A stretch of 64,000 nt of DNA from Serratia marcescens (GCA_015548865.1 JADMXW010000010.1:62001-126000); one strand, 5' to 3'. Numbered from the stretch's first letter, positions 25,322 through 35,524 are shown. The notes: generated by a model not told the origin, from the sequence alone. Program-made: numbers and translations.

Positions 25322-27124
25322 ATGACAATAATGACAGGGAAAACCCTGAGTGCATGGCGAAAGGTAATTGATAATGACAGTGAATCGGTGTTCTCTCTAT
25401 TAAAAACACATGTTGATTCTCTGTCTATGGACGATAACGCATGGATTGTTCTGGCAAGTGAGGAACAATTACGTGCGCAACTGGATACGTTATTTCCGCT
25501 TTATTGTGCTAACCCGCAGGCATTGCCGCTGTTTGGTATTCCGTTTGCGGTTAAAGATAATATTGACGTTGCAGGCTGGCCGACCAGCGCAGCCTGTCCG
25601 GCGTTCACTTACACTGCTGAACACGACGCCACAGCCGTCTCCCTTCTCAAAGCTGCGGGGGCAGTGCTGATAGGTAAAACCAACCTCGATCAGTTCGCAA
25701 CCGGACTGGTGGGTACACGCTCTCCCTTTGGCGCGGTGCCCAATACCTTTAACCGCGATTATGTCAGTGGTGGGTCGAGCTCAGGTTCGGCCTCGGTAGT
25801 AGCAAAAGGGATGGTGCCGTTCTCGCTTGGTACTGACACTGCGGGTTCCGGGCGCGTTCCCGCTGGATTTAATAATATTGTCGGGCTGAAACCCACCAAA
25901 GGCTGGTTGTCGGCGAAAGGCGTGGTTCCGGCCTGTCGCCTGAACGACACGATCTCAGTATTTGCGCTTACCGTAGAAGACGCCTTTCTCATTGCGACTC
26001 TGGCGGGTGGGGAGGATGTGGAAGATGCGTACTCCCGCGTCAACCCGTCTACCGCGCCGGCCGCGTTGGCACAAAACCCCGTTTTTGCCATTCCTGCTGA
26101 GCTGAAGTTTTTTGATGACGTGCAAGCGGAAACGGCGTGGCAAGAAGCGCTGGTGGCGTTAAAGGCCTGTGGTGCGACATTCAAGGCGATCGATTTTTCT
26201 GCTTTCTATACGCTTGCAGAACAGCTCTATCAGGGGCCGTGGGTGGCTGAACGAACGGCGGCCGTTGGCGAGATGCTGCAACACCCGGAACGGATGGACC
26301 CCACCGTCTACACCATTATTTCTGCTGGACTGAATTACAGCGCGGTAGATGTCTTTAACGCGGAATATCGGCGTGCAGAACTGACGCGGCAAATCCAGAG
26401 TGCCTTAAGTGGCGTTGACGCGCTGGTGGTGCCAACGTCGCCTACTATCCACACTCTGGAGGAGATAAAAGAAGAGCCGATTCGCTTCAACTCGCAGTTT
26501 GGCACCTACACCAACTTTACCAATCTTGCCGACTTAAGCGCGCTGGCGCTGCCGGCCACGTTTCGCAAGGACGGATTGCCTGCGGGCGTCACCCTGATTG
26601 CCCCAGCCTGGCATGATCGTGCACTGGCGGAATTTGGCCTGCGCTGGCAGCAGCAACAGTCACTGCCATTGGGGGCAACGGGGCAGGATGCCCCGCATTC
26701 CGACGCCTCGCTTCCTCTCTCTCCTCACCATGTCCGTGTGGCGGTAGTGGGCGCGCATCTGCGCGGTATGCCACTTAACTTCCAGCTTACTAACCGCAGC
26801 GCGGTGTTTGTTGAAGCGACAGAAACTGCGGCGAGTTACCGGTTGTATGCACTGGCAAACACAAAACCCGCCAAACCGGGCATTGCGCGTCAGGCATCGG
26901 GGGCGGCGATCGCGGTCGAGCTGTGGGATATCCCGCTCGCTCGCTTTGGCGAGTTTGTCGCGGAAATTCCTGCCCCGCTCGGTATCGGTTCCCTTGAACT
27001 GGCGGATGGACGCTGGGTGAAAGGCTTTATCTGCGAATCCGCAGCGCTGGATGATGCAACCGACATTACTGAATTTAAAGGCTGGCGTAACTGGGTCGCC
27101 CACCAGGAGAGCAAACATGTTTAA
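25322..27124 (+). CDS. atzF: Allophanate hydrolase
   Basis: 600 residues. It hydrolyses allophanate, the product of urea carboxylase, to two ammonia and two CO2 in the cytoplasm. The amidase-signature domain has the Ser-cisSer-Lys triad: Lys in FAVKDNIDVAG (near 78), Ser in GGSSSGSAS (near 152) and Ser in TDTAGSGRVPAGFNN (near 176). The C-terminal 140 residues are the AtzF-type second domain (VRVAVVGAHLRGMPLNFQL). The start is ATG 25322, behind AGGAA; the frame is open upstream to TTG 25298. It overlaps the urea carboxylase start by eight bases. First gene behind the sigma-54 promoter. Confidence 0.93.
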   Translation: MTIMTGKTLSAWRKVIDNDSESVFSLLKTHVDSLSMDDNAWIVLASEEQLRAQLDTLFPLYCANPQALPLFGIPFAVKDNIDVAGWPTSAACPAFTYTAEHDATAVSLLKAAGAVLIGKTNLDQFATGLVGTRSPFGAVPNTFNRDYVSGGSSSGSASVVAKGMVPFSLGTDTAGSGRVPAGFNNIVGLKPTKGWLSAKGVVPACRLNDTISVFALTVEDAFLIATLAGGEDVEDAYSRVNPSTAPAALAQNPVFAIPAELKFFDDVQAETAWQEALVALKACGATFKAIDFSAFYTLAEQLYQGPWVAERTAAVGEMLQHPERMDPTVYTIISAGLNYSAVDVFNAEYRRAELTRQIQSALSGVDALVVPTSPTIHTLEEIKEEPIRFNSQFGTYTNFTNLADLSALALPATFRKDGLPAGVTLIAPAWHDRALAEFGLRWQQQQSLPLGATGQDAPHSDASLPLSPHHVRVAVVGAHLRGMPLNFQLTNRSAVFVEATETAASYRLYALANTKPAKPGIARQASGAAIAVELWDIPLARFGEFVAEIPAPLGIGSLELADGRWVKGFICESAALDDATDITEFKGWRNWVAHQESKHV

Positions 27125-30100
27125 CACCGTACTGATTGCCAATCGTGGCGAAATTGCCTGCCGCGCTATTCGCACGTTGAAACGCCTGGGTATCAACAGC
27201 ATTGCAGTTTATTCCGATGCCGATAAAAACGCCGAACATGTGAAACAGGCAGATAGGGCCATTGCGTTGGGCGGTGAAAAACCGAGTGACAGTTATCTGC
27301 GCATCGACAAGATTATTGACGCTGCGCGGGCAAGTGGGGCAGAGGCTATCTGGCCTGGTTACGGATTTTTGTCTGAAAGCTTGCCGTTTGCCGATGCCTG
27401 TGAACAGGCGGAAATTGTCTTTATCGGACCGACCACGCAGCAGATTGGTGAGTTTGGCCTTAAACATCGGGCGCGTGAGCTGGCGGCACAGGCTGGCGTG
27501 CCGATGACGCCGGGAACCGGGTTACTCGACTCGCTGGACGACGCCCTCGCGGCAGCGGCGAAGATTGGTTATCCGGTGATGCTCAAAAGTACCGCAGGCG
27601 GTGGTGGGATTGGCCTGACGCGCTGCGCTGATGCACTCACTCTCCAGCAGGCTTGGGAGAGCGTGCGCCGTCTGGGTGAACAGTTCTTTAGTGACGCTGG
27701 GGTGTTTGTTGAGCGTTGCATTGATCGCGCGCGCCATATCGAAGTGCAAATCTTTGGTGACGGCAAAGGCAACGTGGTGGCGCTCGGCGAACGCGATTGC
27801 TCTTTACAGCGCCGTAATCAGAAAGTGGTGGAAGAGACGCCCGCACCGCACTTGCCTGCCGCTACCCGCGAAGCGTTGCTCAATGCTGCGGTGCAGCTTG
27901 GTCAGTTGGTGAATTACCGTAGTGCAGGCACGGTGGAGTTCATCTACGACGCTGAACTGGACGCGTTCTATTTTCTTGAAGTGAACACCCGTTTGCAGGT
28001 TGAACACCCTGTGACAGAGTGCGTGACCGGGCTGGATCTGGTGGAGTGCATGCTGCGCGTGGCGGCCGACGAACCCATTGATTGGGCGCTCCTGGCAAAA
28101 GCCCCGCAGGGGGCGGCCATTGAAGTGCGCATCTATGCGGAAAATCCGCTTAAAAACTTCCAGCCGAGCCCCGGTGTCCTGACCGAAGTCGCGTTCCCTG
28201 ACGGGGTTCGCATCGATACCGGCGTAACGACAGGCAGCGAAGTGTCGGCGTTTTACGACCCGATGATCGCCAAGCTGATTGTACAAGGTACGGATCGCAC
28301 AGAGGCACTGGCCAAATTACAGACGGCGCTCGACGCTACTCGCTTGCACGGCATCACCACTAACCTCGATTACCTGCGCCAGATTACCGCCAGCGAGGCC
28401 TTCCAAAGTGGCAACGTCTGGACGCGCATGCTGGATAGTTTTGTTGCTCAGTCGGCGGTTATTGAAGTCCTCCAGCCAGGGACCTGGAGTAGCATTCAGG
28501 ATTATCCGGGGCGTCTGGGGTATTGGGATATCGGCGTGCCGCCCTCAGGTCCAATGGATGATTTTGCTTTTCGTCTTGCTAACCGTATTGTCGGCAACCA
28601 CGACACGGCGGCGGGAATGGAATTTACCTTGCAAGGCCCGGTACTTCAATTTCATAGCGAGGCCGTTATCGCCCTGACCGGAGCGGATTGTCAGGCCACG
28701 CTGGACGGCGAAGTGGTGCCACTCTGGCAGCCTGTCACGGTGAAAGCGGGACAAACGCTGGCATATGGCCGCGCGCAGGCTGGGTGTCGTGCCTATCTTG
28801 CCGTGCGTAACGGTATCGATGTCCCGCAATACCTCGGCAGTCGTTCCACCTTTGCGTTGGGGCAGTTTGGCGGGCACGCCGGACGCACGCTGAAAGTGGC
28901 TGACCTGCTACCCATTTCACGTCCACAGCTCGCAGCGTGTACAACACCCGCTCCGATCAGCGAACCTCAGGCGCTAAACCCGGCGCTCATTCCCACTTAT
29001 GGCGATGTGTGGCGCATTGGCGTGCTGTACGGGCCTCACGGTGCGCCGGACTTCTTTACTCAAGGCGCTATCGATGAATTTTTTGCCAGCGACTGGCAGG
29101 TACACTACAACTCCAACCGCCTCGGTGTCCGCCTTGTTGGACCAAAACCAAGCTGGACTCGCCCCAACGGTGGGGAAGCAGGCCTGCATCCGTCGAATGT
29201 CCACGACTGTGAATACGCGATGGGCGCAATCAACTTTACCGGCGATTTCCCAGTGATTTTGACCCGCGACGGACCAAGCCTTGGAGGTTTTGTTTGTCCG
29301 GTGACCATTGCCAAAGCGGAATTGTGGAAAGTCGGCCAGGTCAAGCCCGGTGACAGAATTCGTTTTTATCCCATAAGTGTGGAAGAGGCCGTTGCGCGGG
29401 AAAAAGCGCAGAACCGCAGTATAGAAACGCTACACACCAGCAACGTGGCATCATTTGTCACACCATCACTTGCTGACCGTGACGGTGTGTCCGCCGCTGC
29501 ACTGGTGTCGCTACCTGCTGCTGCGGGTGCACCTGCGATTGTCTATCGCCAGGCCGGAGATAACTACATCCTGATTGAGTATGGCGATAACGTGCTGGAT
29601 CTGGCGCTGCGCCTGCGCGTCCATTTGCTGATGGAGCACCTGCGTGCCCTAGCGCATGTGGGGATCAAAGAGCTGTCACCGGGTGTGCGCTCGTTGCAGG
29701 TACGTTATGACAGCTTTGAGATCGGCCAGCAGGCGCTGGTGGCACTGCTGCTGGAACTGGAGTCTTGCATCGGTGATGTCAGCCAGATGAAAGTGCCCTC
29801 GCGCATTGTGCACATGCCGATGGCGTTTGAGGACAGCGCCACGCTGGATGCTGTTAGTCGTTATAAAGACACGGTTCGTGCCAGCGCCCCTTGGTTGCCG
29901 AACAACGTTGATTTTATTCAGCGTATTAACGGTCTGGCCAGCCGTGAGGATGTGAAACAGGCCATTTTTGATGCCAGCTATCTGATTCTTGGCCTTGGTG
30001 ACGTGTATCTCGGTGCACCCTGCGCGGTGCCGGTTGACCCGCGTCATCGACTGCTTAGTTCGAAATACAACCCGGCGCGCACCTTCACCGCCGAAGGGAC

Positions 30101-30734
30101 GGTGGGTATCGGTGGGATGTACATGTGCATCTACGGTATGGATTCTCCCGGTGGCTATCAACTGGTGGGACGCACACTGCCTATCTGGAACAAGTTTCTC
30201 AAAAATGAACAGTTCCAGGCTGGCGAGCCTTGGCTACTGCACTTCTTCGACCAGGTGCGCTTCTACCCAGTGAGTGAAGAGGAACTGGGCCAGTTGCGTG
30301 ACGATTTCCGCGAAGGACGCGCGACCATTCGTATCGAAGAGACGGTGTTTGATTTCCCACAGCACCTGCAATTCCTGCAAACCCATGCGGCAGATATCGC
30401 CGATTTCCGTGCCCGTCAGGCCGAAGCGTTTGAAGCGGAAGTTGAGCGCTGGCAGCTCGACGACCAGGCGGCAATTGTGGAGAACCTAATCCCTGAAGTG
30501 GTGGAAGAGGTGGATGAGGGAGCGCTGGCGGTAAGCTCTGACATGAACGGTAGCATCTGGAAAGTGTTGGTGAGTCCAGGTGATGACGTGGAAGCAGGGC
30601 AGCCGCTGGTGATCGTCGAAGCAATGAAGATGGAACTTGCCGTCAACGCGCCGCAGGACGGCAAAGTTAAACGTATCCTCTGCCAGCCAGGACGTCCGGT
30701 CAGCCCCGGCGACACGCTGTTGTGGTTGGAATAA
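27117..30734 (+). CDS. uca: Urea carboxylase (biotin-dependent)
   Basis: 1205 residues. It uses ATP and bicarbonate to carboxylate urea to allophanate. Domain order: biotin carboxylase (FNTVLIANRGEIACRAIRTLK at the N-terminus, ATP-grasp glycine loop KSTAGGGGIGL near 160), then the KipA/KipI-like carboxyltransferase domain (LGYWDIGVPPSGPMDDFAFR near 470 and HPSNVHDCEYAMGAINFTGD near 700), and a C-terminal biotinyl domain with VIVEAMKMELA, biotinylated Lys near 1171. Length matches known urea carboxylases. With allophanate hydrolase it forms the urea amidolyase route, an alternative to urease. Confidence 0.95.
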   Translation: MFNTVLIANRGEIACRAIRTLKRLGINSIAVYSDADKNAEHVKQADRAIALGGEKPSDSYLRIDKIIDAARASGAEAIWPGYGFLSESLPFADACEQAEIVFIGPTTQQIGEFGLKHRARELAAQAGVPMTPGTGLLDSLDDALAAAAKIGYPVMLKSTAGGGGIGLTRCADALTLQQAWESVRRLGEQFFSDAGVFVERCIDRARHIEVQIFGDGKGNVVALGERDCSLQRRNQKVVEETPAPHLPAATREALLNAAVQLGQLVNYRSAGTVEFIYDAELDAFYFLEVNTRLQVEHPVTECVTGLDLVECMLRVAADEPIDWALLAKAPQGAAIEVRIYAENPLKNFQPSPGVLTEVAFPDGVRIDTGVTTGSEVSAFYDPMIAKLIVQGTDRTEALAKLQTALDATRLHGITTNLDYLRQITASEAFQSGNVWTRMLDSFVAQSAVIEVLQPGTWSSIQDYPGRLGYWDIGVPPSGPMDDFAFRLANRIVGNHDTAAGMEFTLQGPVLQFHSEAVIALTGADCQATLDGEVVPLWQPVTVKAGQTLAYGRAQAGCRAYLAVRNGIDVPQYLGSRSTFALGQFGGHAGRTLKVADLLPISRPQLAACTTPAPISEPQALNPALIPTYGDVWRIGVLYGPHGAPDFFTQGAIDEFFASDWQVHYNSNRLGVRLVGPKPSWTRPNGGEAGLHPSNVHDCEYAMGAINFTGDFPVILTRDGPSLGGFVCPVTIAKAELWKVGQVKPGDRIRFYPISVEEAVAREKAQNRSIETLHTSNVASFVTPSLADRDGVSAAALVSLPAAAGAPAIVYRQAGDNYILIEYGDNVLDLALRLRVHLLMEHLRALAHVGIKELSPGVRSLQVRYDSFEIGQQALVALLLELESCIGDVSQMKVPSRIVHMPMAFEDSATLDAVSRYKDTVRASAPWLPNNVDFIQRINGLASREDVKQAIFDASYLILGLGDVYLGAPCAVPVDPRHRLLSSKYNPARTFTAEGTVGIGGMYMCIYGMDSPGGYQLVGRTLPIWNKFLKNEQFQAGEPWLLHFFDQVRFYPVSEEELGQLRDDFREGRATIRIEETVFDFPQHLQFLQTHAADIADFRARQAEAFEAEVERWQLDDQAAIVENLIPEVVEEVDEGALAVSSDMNGSIWKVLVSPGDDVEAGQPLVIVEAMKMELAVNAPQDGKVKRILCQPGRPVSPGDTLLWLE

Positions 30735-30743
30735 GGAGTGAGC

Positions 30744-31445
30744 ATGGCGATCGAAAAAAACAGTAAAAAACGCACGGTGGGTCTGGCAGAGCGTATTTAT
30801 CACGAGTTGAAAAATGACATCTTCGATTTTCGTTTAATGCCTGGTGCGCACTTTAGCGAAAGCGAGATCTCCGAACGGATGGCCGCCAGTCGCACGCCAG
30901 TGCGCCAGGCGCTGTTCTGGCTGGAGCATGAAGGTTATGTGCAGGTCTACTCGCGCAGCGGATGGCAAGTAAAGCCTTTTGATTTCAACTACTTTGAGTC
31001 TCTTTATGACTTTCGTATCGTGCTGGAAAGGGAAGCGGTGCGTCGTCTGTGCGGCATGCCGCCGGGCATCTGTTCAGAGCACCTGGCGACGCTGGTGGCC
31101 TTCTGGATTGATTCACCTCGGATGGAACCGAGTAAAGCGCTATCGCTTCAGGATGAGCAATTTCACATCACTTTGGTTAGCACCAGTGGCAACAGTGAAA
31201 TGACGCGGGTTCATGTGGATCTAACGGAGAAGATACGCATCATTCGCCACCTCGATTTCACCCGAGAGGACCGCGTAGATGCAACCTATAACGAACATGC
31301 CCGTGTCTTACAGGCGATCCTGAAACAACAGACCGAGGAGGCGCAGCGCATTTTGACCGAGCACATTTCCCAGAGTAAAGCCGAGGTCAGGAAAATTACG
31401 TTACATATGCTCCAGCAGGCAAGTTTACAACCTGTTTCACGGTAG
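30744..31445 (+). CDS. GntR-family (FadR/VanR-type) regulator within the urea operon
   Basis: 233 residues. Winged helix at 15-75 (AERIYHELKNDIFDFRLMPG and SEISERMAASRTPVRQALFWLE), with an FCD effector domain after it (FDFNYFESLYDFRIVLEREAVRRL, later TYNEHARVLQAILKQ with metal-binding His). AAGGA lies before ATG 30744; GTG 30738 is within the site and less likely. It sits between urea carboxylase and the transporter genes and is read in the same direction, so it probably senses urea, allophanate or a related metabolite and regulates this operon. Confidence 0.88.
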   Translation: MAIEKNSKKRTVGLAERIYHELKNDIFDFRLMPGAHFSESEISERMAASRTPVRQALFWLEHEGYVQVYSRSGWQVKPFDFNYFESLYDFRIVLEREAVRRLCGMPPGICSEHLATLVAFWIDSPRMEPSKALSLQDEQFHITLVSTSGNSEMTRVHVDLTEKIRIIRHLDFTREDRVDATYNEHARVLQAILKQQTEEAQRILTEHISQSKAEVRKITLHMLQQASLQPVSR

Positions 31446-31510
31446 TCGCGTTTCCTCCTCGCTGTGTGGCGAGAAACATTAATTACTCAATATCACTTAA
31501 GGGTTCCGTA

Positions 31511-32782
31511 ATGAAAAGACGTTCTTTACTGAAAGCATTCGCCCTGTCGGCCACGTTTTTGAGCATGGGCTTTTCTTTGCAGGTATACGCTGCAGACACG
31601 ATTAAAGTAGGGATCATGCACTCCCTCTCCGGCACCATGGCTATCTCGGAAACGCCGCTGAAAGATATGGCGTTAATGACCATTGATGAGATTAACGCCA
31701 AAGGGGGCGTATTAGGTAAAAAATTGGAACCGGTGGTGGTCGACCCAGCGTCCAACTGGCCGTTGTTTGCCGAAAAAGCCCGTCAGTTGCTGACTCAGGA
31801 CAAAGCCGCAGTGGTGTTCGGCTGCTGGACCTCCGTATCACGTAAATCAGTACTGCCGGTGTTTGAAGAGCTGAACGGTCTGCTGTTCTACCCAGTACAG
31901 TATGAGGGTGAGGAGATGTCGCCGAACGTGTTTTACACCGGTGCAGCACCGAATCAGCAGGCGATTCCGGCAGTCGAATACATGATGAGCGAAGATGGCG
32001 GCGGCGCGAAACGCTTCTTCCTGCTGGGCACCGACTATGTCTACCCTCGCACCACCAATAAGATCCTGCGTGCTTTCCTGCACGCCAAAGGTATCCAGGA
32101 TAAAGATATCGAAGAGGTCTACACCCCGTTTGGCTATAGCGATTACCAGACTATTGTCTCCAACATTAAGAAATTTTCCGCTGGTGGTAAAACGGCAGTG
32201 ATCTCTACCATCAATGGTGACTCCAACGTGCCATTTTATAAAGAACTTGCCAATCAGGGCATTAAAGCGACCGATGTACCGGTTGTCGCTTTCTCGGTGG
32301 GTGAAGAAGAACTGCGTGGCATCGACACTAAACCACTGGTCGGCCATCTTGCTGCGTGGAACTACTTTGAGTCAGTCAACAACCCAGTGAACACCAAATT
32401 TGTTGCTGATTACCGCGCTTACGCCAAAGCACACAAACTGCCGAATGCAGACACCGTGGTCACCAACGATCCGATGGAAGCGACCTATGTCGGCATCCAT
32501 ATGTGGGCGCAGGCGGTTGAGAAAGCTGGCTCTACCGACGTGGATAAAGTCCGTGCGGCGATGGCGGGACAAACGTTTGCTGCTCCGAGCGGATTCACCC
32601 TGACGATGGATACCACCAACCACCACCTGCACAAACCCGTCATGATTGGCGAAATCGAAGAGAATGGTCAGTTCAACGTAGTATGGAACACCGATCAGCC
32701 AGTACGCGCGCAGCCGTGGAGCCCATTCATCGCGGGTAATGACAAAAAGCCGGATCATCCGGTGAAAACCGGCGGTAAATAA
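31511..32782 (+). CDS. urtA: Urea ABC transporter, periplasmic substrate-binding protein
   Basis: 423 residues. Signal peptide MKRRSLLKAFALSATFLSMG to VYA-A, then a Leu/Ile/Val-type type I periplasmic binding fold: IKVGIMHSLSGTMAISETPLKD (near 32), VVVDPASNWPLFAEKARQLL and VFGCWTSVSRKSVLPVFEE (near 105), which matches UrtA/FmdD proteins. The start is ATG 31511, immediately before the signal; an upstream in-frame start at 31466 has no support. The hairpin that follows probably sets a higher level of this protein over the membrane parts. Confidence 0.93.
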   Translation: MKRRSLLKAFALSATFLSMGFSLQVYAADTIKVGIMHSLSGTMAISETPLKDMALMTIDEINAKGGVLGKKLEPVVVDPASNWPLFAEKARQLLTQDKAAVVFGCWTSVSRKSVLPVFEELNGLLFYPVQYEGEEMSPNVFYTGAAPNQQAIPAVEYMMSEDGGGAKRFFLLGTDYVYPRTTNKILRAFLHAKGIQDKDIEEVYTPFGYSDYQTIVSNIKKFSAGGKTAVISTINGDSNVPFYKELANQGIKATDVPVVAFSVGEEELRGIDTKPLVGHLAAWNYFESVNNPVNTKFVADYRAYAKAHKLPNADTVVTNDPMEATYVGIHMWAQAVEKAGSTDVDKVRAAMAGQTFAAPSGFTLTMDTTNHHLHKPVMIGEIEENGQFNVVWNTDQPVRAQPWSPFIAGNDKKPDHPVKTGGK

Positions 32783-32792
32783 GCCCCGATAA

Positions 32793-32823
32793 GTGACAGG
32801 GGCGCAGTGGCTGCCCCTGTCAC
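32793..32823 (+). promoter_or_regulatory. Perfect 11-bp hairpin between urtA and urtB
   Basis: GTGACAGGGGC and GCCCCTGTCAC are exact complements around a nine-base loop. There is no T run, so it is more likely an mRNA 3'-end stabiliser than a terminator. Such stems after binding-protein genes keep the upstream message abundant. Confidence 0.7.
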
Positions 32824-32873
32824 GGGTTGACTATTCTGGCGTGCCCGGATAACCATCAAAAGACGTTGACACC

Positions 32874-34448
32874 ATGAAAATATTCCCGACGTTGGGCTTG
32901 TTGCTCTCAGGTTTGCTGCTGATGACCTCTTTTGCGCAGGCTGGACCTGCCGCCGACTACGGGCAGGCCAGCCGCACGCAACAGGCGCAACTCCTCCAGC
33001 AGTGGTCTGCCGCACCTGATGCGTCTCGTTTGCCATTATTGCAGGCACTGAATGACGAATCGGTCGTGGCCGATCCAAGCGGCGAGCTGTTCGCCGACCA
33101 GAGCGGCAAGCTGGTCGCACTGGAGGGTAACGCCGTGCCGAGCGGTGCGACGAAAAAAGTGTTTATGAATAATCGTATTCGCAGCCTTGTGACCAGCGCG
33201 CTGGCGACCCATCAACTCCTCAGCAAGGATGATAGCGTGCGTTTGCGTGCGGCGTTGACCTTACAGAACAGTGCCCAGGCTGAACAGTTGCCCTTTCTTT
33301 CCGAACGTCTGTCAGTGGAGAAAAATGACAGCGTACATACGGCACTCGCCATCGCAGTGGCTAATTTACAGCTTTTCGACAGTCGGGCTGAGATGCGCTT
33401 AAACGCGGTCAAACTGCTCGGTGAGGCCAGTGACCCGCAAGTACAGGCGAGCCTGATACGCCTGACTCAGTCGCAAAATGAACCGGATTCGGTGGTACGT
33501 GATGCCGCTGCCGAGAGCCTCAAACAGGTACAGCAGCGCCTGAAATGGGGGGACTGGCTGGGACAGGCATTCAGCGGCCTTTCACTCGGTTCGATACTGC
33601 TACTGGCGGCGCTGGGGCTGGCGATTACTTACGGCCTGCTTGGCGTCATCAATATGGCACACGGTGAAATGCTGATGCTCGGCGCTTATTCCACCTGGCT
33701 GGTACAGAATCTGTTTCAGCGCTTTGCTCCAGACTGGCTGGCCATTTATCCACTGGTGGCGCTGCCGACGGCGTTCTTTATCACTGCCGCTGTAGGGATG
33801 GTGCTTGAGCGCACTATTATTCGTCACCTCTATGGCAGGCCGTTGGAAACCCTGCTCGCTACCTGGGGGATCAGCCTGATTCTGATCCATATGGTGCGCG
33901 TACTGTTCGGCACACAGAACCTTGAGGTTGCCAACCCGGCATGGCTTTCTGGCGGCTGGGCGGTGTTGCCGAACCTGGTACTGCCTTATAACCGTATTGC
34001 GGTGATTATCTTTGTGATCGGTGTGCTTAGCCTGACCTGGCTGCTGCTCAACAAAACCCGTCTGGGGATGAATGTGCGTGCGGTGACGCAAAACCGCCGT
34101 ATGGCCGACTGCTGTGGGGTGCCAACCGGGCGCGTCGACATGCTTGCCTTTGGTTTAGGTTCGGGCATTGCCGGATTAGGCGGTGTGGCGCTGTCGCAGT
34201 TGGGCAACGTTGGCCCGGAACTGGGGCAGGGATACATCATTGACTCTTTCCTTGTGGTGGTGACCGGCGGTGTCGGACAACTGTCAGGAACGGTGGTGGC
34301 CGCGCTGGGGCTGGGCGTGCTCAACAAAGTGCTGGAGCCACAAATCGGCGCCGTACTGGGCAAGATCGCTATTCTGGTCTTGATCGTGTTGTTTATCCAA
34401 AAACGACCGCAAGGATTGTTTGCATTCAAAGGGCGGGTAATTGACTGA
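32874..34448 (+). CDS. urtB: Urea ABC transporter permease
   Basis: 524 residues. It has the long periplasmic N-terminal extension typical of UrtB (signal-like residues 1-24, then about 200 residues with HEAT-like helical repeats such as AEQLPFLSERLSVEKNDS). The LivH-type permease follows, starting near residue 235 (LSLGSILLLAALGLAITYG). VVVTGGVGQLSGTVVAALGLGV marks the coupling end. With UrtC it forms the transmembrane channel. It overlaps urtC by one base (TGATG). Confidence 0.93.
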   Translation: MKIFPTLGLLLSGLLLMTSFAQAGPAADYGQASRTQQAQLLQQWSAAPDASRLPLLQALNDESVVADPSGELFADQSGKLVALEGNAVPSGATKKVFMNNRIRSLVTSALATHQLLSKDDSVRLRAALTLQNSAQAEQLPFLSERLSVEKNDSVHTALAIAVANLQLFDSRAEMRLNAVKLLGEASDPQVQASLIRLTQSQNEPDSVVRDAAAESLKQVQQRLKWGDWLGQAFSGLSLGSILLLAALGLAITYGLLGVINMAHGEMLMLGAYSTWLVQNLFQRFAPDWLAIYPLVALPTAFFITAAVGMVLERTIIRHLYGRPLETLLATWGISLILIHMVRVLFGTQNLEVANPAWLSGGWAVLPNLVLPYNRIAVIIFVIGVLSLTWLLLNKTRLGMNVRAVTQNRRMADCCGVPTGRVDMLAFGLGSGIAGLGGVALSQLGNVGPELGQGYIIDSFLVVVTGGVGQLSGTVVAALGLGVLNKVLEPQIGAVLGKIAILVLIVLFIQKRPQGLFAFKGRVID

Positions 34449-35524
34449 TGAGCCAACCTATCACATTAACAATAGCTCGACGCGCGCCGCGCCTGACCTG
34501 CTCACTGGTAACGCTTATTCTGGTCGCGCTGCTGGTGCTGCCCTTTTTCGCTCTGCTACCCGCGGAAAATCCTCTGGCCATCTCCACCTATACACTGACG
34601 CTGATAGGGAAAATCCTCTGCTACGCGATTGTGGCGGTGGCGCTGGATCTGGTGTGGGGATATGCCGGGCTGCTCTCGCTGGGGCACGGCCTGTTCTTTG
34701 CATTGGGTGGTTACGCGATGGGGATGTATTTAATGCGCCAGGCGGCGGGAGACGGGTTGCCTGCGTTTATGTCTTTCCTGTCGTGGACTGAGCTACCCTG
34801 GTTCTGGTTCGGTACACAGCATTTTGCCTGGACGCTGTGTCTGATTATTCTGGTTCCCGGTTTGCTGGCGCTGGTGTTTGGTTACTTTGCCTTTCGCTCG
34901 CGAATCAAGGACGTTTACTTCTCGATCATGACTCAGGCGTTGACCTATGCCGGGATGCTGCTCTTTTTCCGTAACGAAACAGGGTTTGGCGGAAACAACG
35001 GTTTTACCGGCTTTACCACGTTACTGGGATTTCCCGTGTCTGCCACGGGGACGCGCATTGGCCTCTTTATTGCCACTGTCCTGCTGCTTGCGGCGTCGCT
35101 CATCATTGGCGTTCTGCTAACCCGTAGCAAATTTGGCCGCGTGCTGACGGCGGTGCGCGATGCAGAAAACCGCTTGATGTTCTGCGGCTACGACCCCAGA
35201 GGCTTCAAACTGTTTGTCTGGACCCTCTCGGCTGTATTCTGCGGGCTAGCAGGAGCACTCTATGTGCCGCAAGTAGGGATTATTAACCCCAGCGAAATGT
35301 CACCGACCAACTCCATTGAAGCCGCCATCTGGGTTGCACTTGGCGGACGCGGATCGTTGATGGGGCCGATACTCGGGGCAGGTATCGTGAATGGGGCAAA
35401 AAGCTGGTTCACCGTGGCGTTCCCGGATTTCTGGCTCTTTTTCCTTGGCCTGATGTTTATTTTGGTCACGCTGTTTCTGCCGCGTGGAGTGATTGGCCTT
35501 CTCAAAAGGAAAAAGCATGACTGA
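34448..35524 (+). CDS. urtC: Urea ABC transporter permease
   Basis: 358 residues, LivM-type permease with about ten membrane segments. Core blocks: LVWGYAGLLSLGHGLFFALGGY near residue 75, KDVYFSIMTQALTYAGMLLFF near 155 and VALGGRGSLMGPILGAGIVNGAKS near 296. It pairs with UrtB in the inner membrane. Start shares a base with the urtB stop; the end overlaps urtD by eight bases. Confidence 0.93.
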   Translation: MSQPITLTIARRAPRLTCSLVTLILVALLVLPFFALLPAENPLAISTYTLTLIGKILCYAIVAVALDLVWGYAGLLSLGHGLFFALGGYAMGMYLMRQAAGDGLPAFMSFLSWTELPWFWFGTQHFAWTLCLIILVPGLLALVFGYFAFRSRIKDVYFSIMTQALTYAGMLLFFRNETGFGGNNGFTGFTTLLGFPVSATGTRIGLFIATVLLLAASLIIGVLLTRSKFGRVLTAVRDAENRLMFCGYDPRGFKLFVWTLSAVFCGLAGALYVPQVGIINPSEMSPTNSIEAAIWVALGGRGSLMGPILGAGIVNGAKSWFTVAFPDFWLFFLGLMFILVTLFLPRGVIGLLKRKKHD

